Source: JASHPR01 sp963808705
GTDB taxonomy: Bacteria; Actinomycetota; Actinomycetes; Streptosporangiales; Streptosporangiaceae
DNA length: 64,000 nt
NCBI GenBank assembly: GCA_963808705.1
Contig: CAWEHB010000016.1
Location: 558,001 to 622,000, forward strand
Reading direction: 5' to 3'
In this document: positions 49,299 to 57,770 of the stretch, piece after piece
How positions within the stretch are numbered: position 1 is the first letter of the stretch
Layout of the letters: the number at the start of each line of letters is the position of its first letter
The notes under the pieces: model-generated
The model's input: only the letters and a program-made list of their open reading frames with translations
What the model was told of the DNA's origin: nothing
The model's database searches: none
Position numbers and translations under genes: made by a program

Positions 49299-50369
49299 TC
49301 AGCCGAACAAGGTCGCGGAGCCCGCGTGACCGGCGGTCCCGGGCTGCAGGCCGAGCCGCTCCCACGCGGCGGGCGTGGCCACCCGCCCGCGCGGGGTCCG
49401 CGCCATCAGGCCGGCCCGGACCAGGAACGGCTCGACCACGACCTCGACGGTCTCGGCCTCCTCCCCCACGGCCACGGCCAGGGTGGACAGGCCGACCGGG
49501 CCGCCGCCGAACCTGCGGACCAGCGCGGACAGCACGGCGCGGTCCAGCCGGTCCAGGCCGGTGTCGTCCACCTCGTACAGCTCGAGCGCGGCCCGGGCCA
49601 CGGCCCGGTTGACCACGCCGTCGGCGCGGACCTCGGCGTAGTCGCGGACCCGGCGCAGCAGCCGGTTGGCGATCCGCGGGGTGCCGCGGGCGCGGCCCGC
49701 GATCTCGTCGGCGCCGTCGTCGCGCAGCGCCACGCCGAGCAGCCCGGCCGACCGGCGCACGATGATGCCCAGCTCCTCGGGGTCGTAGAAGTCCAGGTGC
49801 GCGGTGAACCCGAACCTGTCACGCAGCGGCGCGGGCAGCAGCCCGGCCCGCGTAGTCGCACCCACCAGGCTGAACGGCGCGATCTCCAGCGGGATCGCGG
49901 TCGCCCCCGGGCCCTTGCCTATCACCACGTCGACCCGGAAGTCCTCCATCGCCAGGTACAGCATCTCCTCGGCCGGCCGGGCGACCCGGTGGATCTCGTC
50001 GATGAACACGACCTCGCCCTCGCTGAGCGTGGACAGGACGGCGGCGAGGTCGCCCGCGCGCTCGATGGCCGGGCCGCTGGTGATCCGCAGCGGCGCGCCG
50101 AGCTCGGCGGCGATGATCATCGCGATCGTGGTCTTGCCGAGGCCGGGCGGGCCGGAGATCAGCACGTGGTCGGGCGGCCTGCCGCGGCGCAGCGCCCCCT
50201 CGAGGATCAGGGAGAGCTGCTCGCGCACCCGGGTCTGGCCGACGAGCTCGGACAGGCGCTTGGGCCGCAGCGCGCTCTCGATCACCCGGTCGTCGGTGTC
50301 GGCGATCGCCGACACCACGCGCTCGGAGTCCGTCTGGCCGCCGGGCGGGGCGGCGTCCCCACCGGTCAT
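49299..50369 (-). CDS. ruvB: Holliday junction branch migration helicase RuvB
   Basis: AAA+ motor of branch migration. 356 residues: Walker A GPPGLGKTT (73-81), Walker B FIDEIHR, sensor 1 VGATTRAG, sensor 2 GTPRIANRLLRRVRDYA, then the winged-helix domain with GGGPVGLSTLA and EPFLVRAGLMARTPRGR. ATG 50369 overlaps the ruvA stop (ATGA). Last gene of ruvCAB. Confidence 0.97.
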   Translation of the reverse strand: MTGGDAAPPGGQTDSERVVSAIADTDDRVIESALRPKRLSELVGQTRVREQLSLILEGALRRGRPPDHVLISGPPGLGKTTIAMIIAAELGAPLRITSGPAIERAGDLAAVLSTLSEGEVVFIDEIHRVARPAEEMLYLAMEDFRVDVVIGKGPGATAIPLEIAPFSLVGATTRAGLLPAPLRDRFGFTAHLDFYDPEELGIIVRRSAGLLGVALRDDGADEIAGRARGTPRIANRLLRRVRDYAEVRADGVVNRAVARAALELYEVDDTGLDRLDRAVLSALVRRFGGGPVGLSTLAVAVGEEAETVEVVVEPFLVRAGLMARTPRGRVATPAAWERLGLQPGTAGHAGSATLFG

Positions 50370-50989
50370 GTGCGCCCCAGCACTCGCAGAGCCGCCCGCA
50401 ACGCCACGGAGACGTCGACGGCCTGGCCGTCGGGCGTGCCGGTCAGCTCCGGTTCTACCGCGGCGATCGCCTGGTCGGCGTCGCGCGCCTGCCAGCCCAG
50501 GCTCACCAGGCCGGCCCGCACCTGCTCGCGCCACGGTGCCGCGGGCGCCCCGTTCCCTGGATGGCCGGCCGGCACGCTCAGCTCCCCGGCCGGGCCGAGC
50601 CGCCCGGCCAGCTCGAGCACGATCCGCTGCGCCCCCTTGCGGCCGATGCCGGGCACCGTGGTCAGCGCGGCCAGGTCCTCGGTGGCGACCGCCCGGCGCA
50701 GCGCGTCCGGGGTGAACACGGCCAGCATCGCGAGGGCCAGCCGGGGACCGATCCCGCTGGCCGTCTGCAGCAGCTCGAACGTGTTCCGCTCGTCCTCGCT
50801 GGCGAAGCCGTAGAGGGTCAGCGCGTCCTCCCGGACCACCAGCGAGGTGGCGACCCGGGCCCGCTCGCCGGTGCGCAGCCTGGCCAGCGTGCCCGGCGTG
50901 CACTGCACGAGCAGCCCGACCCCGCCGACGTCGATCACCGCGCCGTCGGGTGCCACGCCGGACACGGTCCCGTCCAGGTGGGCGATCAT
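50366..50989 (-). CDS. ruvA: Holliday junction DNA helicase subunit RuvA
   Basis: Tetramer that holds the four-way junction for RuvB. 207 residues: OB-fold domain I (1-62; MIAHLDGTV, VREDALTLYGF), two helix-hairpin-helix motifs (ASGIGPRLALAML, VPGIGRKGAQRIVLEL), flexible Pro/Gly linker (135-150) and domain III that contacts RuvB (QVRAGLVSLGW). ATG 50989 overlaps the ruvC stop (ATGA). Confidence 0.96.
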   Translation of the reverse strand: MIAHLDGTVSGVAPDGAVIDVGGVGLLVQCTPGTLARLRTGERARVATSLVVREDALTLYGFASEDERNTFELLQTASGIGPRLALAMLAVFTPDALRRAVATEDLAALTTVPGIGRKGAQRIVLELAGRLGPAGELSVPAGHPGNGAPAAPWREQVRAGLVSLGWQARDADQAIAAVEPELTGTPDGQAVDVSVALRAALRVLGRT

Positions 50990-51516
50990 TTCATCCTCCC
51001 GGGGTTGCTGTGGGCGGCGAGCGCGGCCGCCAGGCGGCGCTGGGCGCCGCCCCGCCACAAGTGGCAGATGGCGAGGGCCAGCGCGTCGGCCGCGTCGGCC
51101 GGCCGCGGGGGGTCGGCGATCGCGAGCAGGCGGGTCACCATCTGGGTCACCTGGGCCTTGTCCGCCCGGCCGCTGCCGGTGACCGCCGCCTTGACCTCGC
51201 TCGGCGTGTGCAGCGCCACCGGCAGGCCCCGGCGCGCGGCGCACACGATCGTGACCGCGCCCGCCTGCGCCGTGCCCATGACCGTGCGCACGTTGTGCTG
51301 GCTGAATACGCGCTCGACCGCGACCGCGTCCGGCCGGTAGCCCGTCAGCCAGCCCTCGACGTGCTCTTCCAGGGCAAGCAGGCGCAGGCCGATCTCGTCT
51401 GCGGCGCTGGTGCTCACCACGCCGGTGGCCACCAGCCTCAGCGGGCGCCCGGGCTCGCCCTCGATCACCCCGAACCCGCACCGGGTGAGGCCGGGGTCCA
51501 CGCCGAGCACCCGCAT
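50986..51516 (-). CDS. ruvC: Holliday junction resolvase RuvC
   Basis: Cuts Holliday junctions symmetrically. 176 residues with the four acidic catalytic residues: Asp 7 (GVDPGLTRCG), Glu 68 (AVERVFSQHN), Asp 141 and Asp 144 (ADAADALALAICH). QAGAV and PSEVKAAVTGSGRADK are family blocks. ATG start; 177 bases after yebC. Confidence 0.96.
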   Translation of the reverse strand: MRVLGVDPGLTRCGFGVIEGEPGRPLRLVATGVVSTSAADEIGLRLLALEEHVEGWLTGYRPDAVAVERVFSQHNVRTVMGTAQAGAVTIVCAARRGLPVALHTPSEVKAAVTGSGRADKAQVTQMVTRLLAIADPPRPADAADALALAICHLWRGGAQRRLAAALAAHSNPGRMK

Positions 51517-51693
51517 CGCTCACCATCCCGGTCACCGGCCCGCGCATCGCTGGCGAACATCTGTTCGGACGAGACATTACCGGCTCGGCGCCCCGCGCCG
51601 CCGCGACCCGGCCCGGCGTGTCGCCGGCCGGTCAGAAGTGGTCGAGCAGGAACGCCTGCCCGGCGCGCAGTCCGAGCTGGCGGATGTCCACCG

Positions 51694-52446
51694 CTAGCCC
51701 AGGTGCTCCATCACCTCGTCGGACACCGAGTAGTTGGCGTAGACGTCCTGCACGTCGTCGGAGTCCTCGACGGCCTCGATCAGCCGGAACACCCGCTTGG
51801 CGTGCTCCTCGTCCAGCGGCACCTCGGCCGACGGCAGGAACGCGGCCTCCGCCGACTCGTAGTCGATCCCGGCGTCCTGCAGCGCCTGGCGCACCGCGAC
51901 CAGGTCATGGGCCTCGCTGACCACCTCGAAGGACTCGCCGAGGTCGTCGACCTCCTCGGCGCCGGCGTCCAGGACCGCGGTGAGCACGTCGTCCTCGGTC
52001 ACGCCGCCTGCCTTGCTGACGATCACCACGCCCTTGCGGTTGAACAGGTAGGAGACCGAGCCGGGGTCGGCCATGGAACCGCCGTTGCGGGTGAGCGCGG
52101 TGCGCACGTCGGCGGCGGCCCGGTTCTTGTTGTCGGTCAGGCACTGCACCAGGACCGCGACCCCGCCGGGGGCGTAGCCCTCGTAGGTGACCGTCTCGTA
52201 GGTCGCGCCGCCCGCTTCGAGGCCCGCGCCGCGGCGGAGGGCCCGGTCGATGTTCTCGTTCGGGACGGAGCTCTTCTTCGCCTTCTGGATGGCGTCGTAC
52301 AGCGTGGGGTTTCCGGCCGGGTCGCCGCCGCCGGTCCTCGCCGCCACCTCCACGTTCTTGATCAGCTTGGCGAACAGCTTGCCCCGCCTGGCGTCGACGA
52401 CGGCCTTCTTGTGCTTGGTGGTTGCCCACTTTGAGTGGCCGCTCAT
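51694..52446 (-). CDS. yebC: YebC/PmpR-family protein
   Basis: 250 residues of the TACO1/YebC family: MSGHSKWATTKHKKA start, NPTLYDAIQKAKKSSVPNENI, YEGYAPGGVAV and DNKNRAAADVR. The family is described as transcriptional regulators and, in other members, as helping translation of proline-rich stretches; either could apply. ATG overlaps the pdxT stop (ATGA). Confidence 0.95.
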   Translation of the reverse strand: MSGHSKWATTKHKKAVVDARRGKLFAKLIKNVEVAARTGGGDPAGNPTLYDAIQKAKKSSVPNENIDRALRRGAGLEAGGATYETVTYEGYAPGGVAVLVQCLTDNKNRAAADVRTALTRNGGSMADPGSVSYLFNRKGVVIVSKAGGVTEDDVLTAVLDAGAEEVDDLGESFEVVSEAHDLVAVRQALQDAGIDYESAEAAFLPSAEVPLDEEHAKRVFRLIEAVEDSDDVQDVYANYSVSDEVMEHLG

Positions 52447-53078
52447 GATCGTTCCCTTACCATGTCAACGAAAAGCTCGTGGATGCGCAGGTCCGGCGTC
52501 AGCTCGGGATGAAACGCGGTGGCGAGCGCCGGTCCTTGGCGGACCGCGACGATCCTACCCGTGCGGGCCTCGGTCCCGATGACCTCGACGCCCTCGCCGG
52601 TCTGCTCGACCCAGGGCGCCCTGATGAACACGGCCCGGAAGCCGGGGCCGGGTAGGCCGCTGAGCGTGATGTCGCTCTCGAACGAGTCCACCTGGCGGCC
52701 GAACGCGTTCCGGCGGACGGTCATGTCAATCCCGCCGAGCGTGTCCTGCCCGTCGATCCCGTCCACCACCCGGTCGGCCAGCATGATCATCCCGGCGCAG
52801 GACCCGAACGCGGGCATGCCGGAGGCGAGCCGCTTGCGCAGCGGCTCCACCAGGTCGAAGATCACCGCGAGCTTCCAGATCGTGGTGGACTCGCCGCCCG
52901 GGATCACCAGCCCGTCCACGTCATCGAGCTCCGCGGTCCGGCGCACGGGCACCGGGCGCGAGCCTGCCGCGCGCAGCGCGCCGAGGTGCTCCGCGACGTC
53001 TCCCTGCAGCGCGAGCACGCCGATGGCCGGGCCCTGCGCCGGGACGCGGGGGCGCGCAGCCCTGCGGGAGACGGTCAC
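52443..53078 (-). CDS. pdxT: Pyridoxal 5'-phosphate synthase glutaminase subunit
   Basis: Class I glutaminase that supplies ammonia to PdxS. 211 residues: GVLALQGDVAEH, PGGEST, nucleophile Cys 94 in FGSCAGMI, and His 190/Glu 192 in ATAFHPELT complete the triad. Residues 1-17 are an N-terminal extension; start GTG 53078. Separated from pdxS by 118 bases, and its stop overlaps yebC. Confidence 0.95.
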   Translation of the reverse strand: MTVSRRAARPRVPAQGPAIGVLALQGDVAEHLGALRAAGSRPVPVRRTAELDDVDGLVIPGGESTTIWKLAVIFDLVEPLRKRLASGMPAFGSCAGMIMLADRVVDGIDGQDTLGGIDMTVRRNAFGRQVDSFESDITLSGLPGPGFRAVFIRAPWVEQTGEGVEVIGTEARTGRIVAVRQGPALATAFHPELTPDLRIHELFVDMVRERS

Positions 53079-53196
53079 GAGGTGTCACTCCAGGCACGGA
53101 TAGGGGTTTGACCCGAGATTAGCCATCTATCGATAACGCGCTCACCTGCGGCGACCTTCCCGGCCCCGGCCTCGGCGCGCCGGGGCGGCGCGCCCG

Positions 53197-54144
53197 TCAC
53201 CAGCCGCGGCCGGCGTAGCGCTGTTCCGGCGCGAGCGTCTCCAGGTTGATCCCCACCATGGCCTCGCCCAGCCCTCGCGACACTTTGGCGATGACGTCGG
53301 GGTCGTCGTGGAAGGTGGTCGCCTTCACGATCGCGGCGGCCCGGGCGGCCGGGTCGCCCGACTTGAAGATCCCGGAGCCGACGAACACGCCGTCAGCGCC
53401 GAGCTGCATCATCATCGCCGCGTCGGCCGGGGTGGCGATGCCGCCCGCGGTGAACAGCACCACCGGCAGCTCGCCCGCGGCCGCCACCTCGGCGACCAGC
53501 TCGTAGGGGGCTTGCAGTTCCTTGGCCGCGGTGTACAGCTCCTCGGCGGACAGCGCCGACAGGCGGCGGATCCCGGCCCGGATGCCGCGCATGTGCCGGG
53601 TCGCCTCGACCACGTTCCCGGTGCCCGCCTCGCCCTTGGACCTGATCATCGCGGCGCCCTCGGCGATCCGCCGCAGTGCCTCGCCCAGGTTGGTCGCCCC
53701 GCACACGAACGGCACGGTGAACTCCCACTTGTCGACGTGATGCGCCTCGTCGGCGGGGGTCAGCACCTCCGACTCGTCGATGTAGTCGACCCCGATGGCC
53801 TGCAGCACCTGGGCCTCGACGAAGTGCCCGATCCGGCACTTGGCCATCACCGGGATCGACACGGCGGCGATGATCCCGTCGATCATGTCGGGGTCGCTCA
53901 TCCGGGCCACGCCGCCCTGCGCCCTGATGTCGGCGGGTACCCGCTCCAGCGCCATGACCGCCACGGCGCCGGCGTCCTCGGCGATCTTGGCCTGGTCGGG
54001 CGTGACCACGTCCATGATCACGCCGCCCTTGAGCATGCCGGCCATGCCCCGCTTGACGCGCGACGTGCCGGTCTCGGCTACCGCGCGGCTGGCCTGCGCG
54101 GGCCCGGCGGAACTAGCGGAACTGGCTGAACTGGGGACTGGCAC
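53197..54144 (-). CDS. pdxS: Pyridoxal 5'-phosphate synthase subunit PdxS
   Basis: Condenses ribose 5-phosphate, glyceraldehyde 3-phosphate and ammonia to PLP. 315 residues: VKRGMAGMLKGGVIMDVV, Lys 102 in VMAKCRIGHF (first Schiff base) and Lys 170 in MIRSKGEAGTGN (second lysine of the two-lysine mechanism). The first 25 residues are a Ser/Ala-rich extension. GTG start with GAGG five bases upstream. Confidence 0.96.
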   Translation of the reverse strand: MPVPSSASSASSAGPAQASRAVAETGTSRVKRGMAGMLKGGVIMDVVTPDQAKIAEDAGAVAVMALERVPADIRAQGGVARMSDPDMIDGIIAAVSIPVMAKCRIGHFVEAQVLQAIGVDYIDESEVLTPADEAHHVDKWEFTVPFVCGATNLGEALRRIAEGAAMIRSKGEAGTGNVVEATRHMRGIRAGIRRLSALSAEELYTAAKELQAPYELVAEVAAAGELPVVLFTAGGIATPADAAMMMQLGADGVFVGSGIFKSGDPAARAAAIVKATTFHDDPDVIAKVSRGLGEAMVGINLETLAPEQRYAGRGW

Positions 54145-54265
54145 GGCTACCTCGCTCGATCGTCATCCACCGATGCCCCCATGGTAGGCGCTGGCCCGGC
54201 GGGCCCAGGTGGCTCGGCCGGGCGCGGCCGGCCGGGTTCCGGACGGCGGGCCGGGTTCCGGACGG

Positions 54266-54829
54266 TCAGCCGGTGAGGTGCGGTATGTCGGCGCCCTGGC
54301 CGGCCTCGCCGGTCCCGACCAGGGAATCCTCGATCTCGAAGAATTCCGGCAGCGGGGCGCCCCCGGCCAGCCGCAGCAGCCGGACCAGGGGCCGGCGCCG
54401 CGCGTCCCTGGTCGCCGCGACCGCGTCGTTGTAGAACTTCCGGGCCAGGAACACCTGGTGGGCCGCGCTCTCGAGCTCGGTGAGGAGCTCCTCGGCGCCG
54501 TCCACGCCGTTCAGCGAGGCGCGGAAGCCGGGCTGGCCGAAGACCGCGCGCAGCGCGCGGGTCAGGTCGCTCTGCGGCAGCTCCGGGCCGTTCAGGGCCA
54601 GCCGGGCGTCGTGTGCCACGGCGGCCAGCAGCAGGCTGGCGGCCGGGTCGAGCAGGCCCGAGGCCGCGAGTTCCAGCGCCACCGCGGCGCGGCGCACCAG
54701 GGCGGCGTCCAGGGCGGCCCGGGCGGCCTCGAGCCGATTGTGCAGGCGGTCCAGCCGGCCCGCGGTCCAGGGCACGTACACGCCGATGATCGCGACCGCG
54801 ACGATCACGACCAGGATGGTGGCGATCAC
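54266..54829 (-). CDS. LemA-like membrane protein
   Basis: 187 residues: an N-terminal transmembrane helix (about 2-22; LVVIVAVAIIGVYVPW), then an all-helical body (LDRLHNRLEAARAALDAALVRRA, near the LemA pattern) with AARKFYNDAV-like VFLARKFYNDAVAATRD and the terminal PEFFEIED. This helix-plus-FYN arrangement is typical of LemA proteins; function unknown. GTG start overlaps the pimA stop (GTGA). A similar gene lies between pdxS and pimA in Streptomyces. Confidence 0.75.
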   Translation of the reverse strand: MIATILVVIVAVAIIGVYVPWTAGRLDRLHNRLEAARAALDAALVRRAAVALELAASGLLDPAASLLLAAVAHDARLALNGPELPQSDLTRALRAVFGQPGFRASLNGVDGAEELLTELESAAHQVFLARKFYNDAVAATRDARRRPLVRLLRLAGGAPLPEFFEIEDSLVGTGEAGQGADIPHLTG

Positions 54830-55971
54830 CGGCCGTGCCCCCGCACCGGGCCCACCGCCACGCGCCCGGCCCCGGGCACGACGGCCTCGTACACGCGCAC
54901 CACGTCCCGGGCCACCACCGGCCAGTCATAGGCGCGCACCGCCGCGGACGCGGCCGCCGAGCGGGCCGCCCGCAGCTCGGGCTGGTCCAGCAGCCGCCCG
55001 GCCGCGGCGGCCAGCCCCTCCGCGCTCCCGGCCGGGAACAGCTCGCCCGCCTCGCCGCGGCGCAGCACCTGGCGGAACGCCTCCAGGTCGCTGGCGACGA
55101 TCGGGGCGCCCGCCGCCATCGCCTCGGCCAGCACGATGCCGAAGCTCTCGCCGCCGGTGTTGGGGGCGCAGAACACGTCCACCGAGTGATAGACGCGGAT
55201 CTTGTCCTCGTCGCTGACCTGGCCGAGCATCACGATCCGGTCCCGCAGCCCGGCCGGCGTCTTGGCCAGTGCCTCGTCGGCGTCGCCGTGGCCCGCGACG
55301 AGCAGCCGTAGCTCCGGCCGCTGCGCGGCGAGCAGCTCGAAGGCCCGCAGCAGCACGGTGAAGCCCTTGCGCGGCTCGTCCATCCGGCCGAGGAAGCCGA
55401 GCGCACCGCCCGGCCCCGGCCAGCCCGGCAGCGGGTCGGCCTTCTCGAGCTTCCGCACCGGGACGCCGTTCGGGATCAGCACCGCGTCCCCGCCGAAGTG
55501 CTCGACCAGCGTGGTGCGCGCCGCCTCGGACACCGCGATCCGGCCGTTGATCTTCTCCAGGGCCGACTGCAGGATCGGCTCGGCGGCGTGCATCGCCCGC
55601 GAGCGCGGGATCGCGGTGTGCACCGTGGCCACGATCGGACCGTCAGCCACCCAGCAGGCGAGCAGCGACAGACTCGGCGCGGCCGGCTCGTGCACGTGCA
55701 GGACGTCGAAGCCGCCGTCCCTGAGCCACCGGCGCACCCGGCTCGCGGACAGGAAGCCGAACGCGAGCCGGGCGACCGACCCGTTGTACGGGACCGGCAC
55801 CGCGCGGCCGGCCGCGACGACATACTCGGGCAGCGGCGCGTCGTCGTCCGCGGGCGAGATCACCGAGACCTGGTGACCGAGGCCGATCAGGGCCTCGGCC
55901 AGGCCCCTGATGTGCTCCTGCACGCCACCCGGCACGTCCCAGGTGTACGGGCAGACCAGGCCTACTTTCAC
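54826..55971 (-). CDS. pimA: Phosphatidyl-myo-inositol alpha-mannosyltransferase
   Basis: GT4-family glycosyltransferase that puts the first mannose (from GDP-mannose) on phosphatidylinositol, at the inner membrane face. 381 residues: VCPYTWDVPGGVQEHIRGLAEAL start (split by the acceptor-binding GGV loop), DVLHVHEP, LGFLGRMDEPRKGF and the nucleotide-sugar site GESFGIVLAEAMAAG with its Glu pair. GTG start overlaps the acyltransferase stop (GTGA). Part of the pgsA-acyltransferase-pimA PIM cluster. Confidence 0.93.
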   Translation of the reverse strand: MKVGLVCPYTWDVPGGVQEHIRGLAEALIGLGHQVSVISPADDDAPLPEYVVAAGRAVPVPYNGSVARLAFGFLSASRVRRWLRDGGFDVLHVHEPAAPSLSLLACWVADGPIVATVHTAIPRSRAMHAAEPILQSALEKINGRIAVSEAARTTLVEHFGGDAVLIPNGVPVRKLEKADPLPGWPGPGGALGFLGRMDEPRKGFTVLLRAFELLAAQRPELRLLVAGHGDADEALAKTPAGLRDRIVMLGQVSDEDKIRVYHSVDVFCAPNTGGESFGIVLAEAMAAGAPIVASDLEAFRQVLRRGEAGELFPAGSAEGLAAAAGRLLDQPELRAARSAAASAAVRAYDWPVVARDVVRVYEAVVPGAGRVAVGPVRGHGR

Positions 55972-56975
55972 CCGCCCTCCCTCCCTGTCCCGCCCGCCCT
56001 CCCTGTCCCGCCCGCCTCTCCCGCCGCTGCCTCGGCGGCCGCGGCCCGGGCGTCGGCCGCAGCCAGCCGCTCCGGGTCGAGGTCGGCCACGAACACCCGC
56101 TGCAGCATGTGCCAGTCGGCGGGATGCGCCCTGATGCCCGCTTCGAAGCTGCGCGCGAGTTCCTGCATCATCGCCGCCACCTTCTGCTTCCGGTTCCCTT
56201 CCGCGGGCACCGGGATCTCTTTGTCGACAAAAATCCCCCAGAGGTCACCCTCATACCACAGGATCGCAGGAAACAGCGCCGCCCTGGTCCGCTCGGCCAG
56301 CGCGGCCGCGCCGCCCATCATCCGCGCCTTCTCGCCGAAGAACTCCACCTCGGTGCCGGTACCGGTGACATCGCGGTCGGAGACCAGGCAGACCAGCTTC
56401 CCGGCCCGCAGCCGCGCGGCCAGGGTCCCGAATCTGCTCACCGCTCCCCCGGTGGCGGGCAGCACCTCCATGCCGAGCCCCTCGCGGAACGCGAAGAACT
56501 CGTCGTAGACCGATTCCGGCTTCAGCCGCTCCATCACCGTGGTGAACGAGCCCGCGCCCTGCGCGATGATCCACGCGCCCGCCTGATCGTAGTTGCCCAT
56601 GTGCGGCAGGGCGAAGATCACCCCGCGGCCCGCCTTGAGCATGTCGAGCGCGGGCCGGATGTCGCCGAAGGCCGCGGTCCCGTCGACCAGCCGCTGCAGT
56701 GGGATCACCGGCAGCCGGAAGGTCTCCAGCCAGTACCGCGCGTAGGACCGCATCGACTCCCGGGACAGCGCCCGCAACTCGGCCCCGGTGGCGTCGGGGC
56801 CCAGCACCCGGCGCAGGTTCCCCTCCAGGACCTGGACCTGCGGGCCCTGGCGGCGCCAGGCGATGTCGGCCGCGGCCCGGAACGCCTCCCTGGCCCAGGA
56901 CTCGGGCACCCGGCGGACGACCGACCAGCCGAGGCGGTAGCCGGCGGCGGCCAGCCGGTCCTTCATTCCGGGCAT
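55968..56975 (-). CDS. Phosphatidylinositol mannoside acyltransferase (PatA-like)
   Basis: HtrB/LpxL-type acyltransferase that acylates the mannose of PIM1/PIM2. 335 residues: H-x4-D catalytic motif HMGNYD (125-130), EGNLRRVLG upstream and CLVSDRDVTGTG after. The C-terminal 25 residues are Ala/Gly/Glu repeats. ATG 56975 is chosen because AGGAGG lies six bases upstream; a second ATG at 56966 would overlap the pgsA stop as ATGA. Context (pgsA, pimA) supports the PIM role. Confidence 0.9.
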   Translation of the reverse strand: MPGMKDRLAAAGYRLGWSVVRRVPESWAREAFRAAADIAWRRQGPQVQVLEGNLRRVLGPDATGAELRALSRESMRSYARYWLETFRLPVIPLQRLVDGTAAFGDIRPALDMLKAGRGVIFALPHMGNYDQAGAWIIAQGAGSFTTVMERLKPESVYDEFFAFREGLGMEVLPATGGAVSRFGTLAARLRAGKLVCLVSDRDVTGTGTEVEFFGEKARMMGGAAALAERTRAALFPAILWYEGDLWGIFVDKEIPVPAEGNRKQKVAAMMQELARSFEAGIRAHPADWHMLQRVFVADLDPERLAAADARAAAAEAAAGEAGGTGRAGGTGREGG

Positions 56976-57610
56976 CCGCCACCTCCTCGAGCATCGGCCC
57001 CCGCGACTGCCGCGGCCGCGGCCTCCCCGCGCACGGCGAGAACCCGCTGCCCGAACGTGAACGCGCTCGCCGCCGCCAGCACCCACAGACCCGCGGGAAG
57101 GACATACGGTACGCCGAGCCCGGCCAGCCCGGCGGCCACCAGGCCGATGAGCAGCCGCTCGGTGCGCTCCGCCAGCCCCACGTCACAGCGCAGGCCCAGG
57201 CCCTCGGCGCGCGCCTTCGCGTACGACACCAGCATGCCGGCCACCAGGCAGAACAGCGCCACCCCGGCGAGCAGCCTGCTGTGCCCGCCGAGCAAGAACC
57301 AGATCGCGAGCCCGGCGAACACCGACGCGTCGCCGACCCGGTCGAGGGTGGAGTCCAGGAACGCCCCGAACACGCCGGTCGTCCCCTTGACCCGCGCCAG
57401 GGCCCCGTCCAGCATGTCGGCGGTAACGAAAAACCAGCAGACCATAGTCCCGGCGAACAGGTGCCCGGTGGGGTACAGCGCGAGCGCGCCGGCCGACATC
57501 CCGACGTTGCCCGTGATCGTGAGAGCGTTGGGCGTGATTGGGGTGCGCGCGAGCGCGCCGACCACCGGGTCCAGCAGCCGGGCGAGGAACGGGCGCAGCG
57601 CTTTGAGCAT
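56963..57610 (-). CDS. pgsA: Phosphatidylinositol phosphate synthase (CDP-alcohol phosphatidyltransferase)
   Basis: Integral membrane enzyme that joins CDP-diacylglycerol and inositol phosphate, giving the PI anchor for PIMs. 215 residues. The CDP-alcohol motif D-x2-D-G-x2-A-R-x8-G-x3-D-x3-D is complete (Asp 65, 68, 86, 90; Ala 72, Arg 73, Gly 82). About six hydrophobic helices; a glycine-rich C-terminal tail. Sequence alone does not fully exclude a glycerol-phosphate acceptor, but the PIM neighbours favour inositol. ATG 57610. Confidence 0.9.
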   Translation of the reverse strand: MLKALRPFLARLLDPVVGALARTPITPNALTITGNVGMSAGALALYPTGHLFAGTMVCWFFVTADMLDGALARVKGTTGVFGAFLDSTLDRVGDASVFAGLAIWFLLGGHSRLLAGVALFCLVAGMLVSYAKARAEGLGLRCDVGLAERTERLLIGLVAAGLAGLGVPYVLPAGLWVLAAASAFTFGQRVLAVRGEAAAAAVAGADARGGGGCPE

Positions 57611-57770
57611 GGCCGTCTGATCCTACTGGCGGGCGGTTCACCGCGGCCCTGGCGCCGGTCCGCGGGCCCGCGGCGGCGCGGGCGATTCCGGCTCAGGACT
57701 TGTGATCCGGAACCGGCAGGTAAAGGCTGGTCGTGCAGCAGCCAAACAGAGCTAACCAGGAGGCGATCGG

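Noticed and set aside
51632..51691. 19-residue frame after yebC (GTG start, reading DIRQLGLRAGQAF)
   Set aside because: Too short, no Shine-Dalgarno, no neighbouring continuation; possibly a gene remnant but not supportable.
53079..53196. Operator suggested by ATCTATCGATAAC palindrome before pdxT
   Set aside because: TATCGATA is short and no promoter spacing around it is convincing.
54147..54929. Minus-strand frame over the LemA-like gene
   Set aside because: Overlaps the LemA-like gene and the pimA 3' end in another frame, Pro/Gly/Arg-rich, no start signal.
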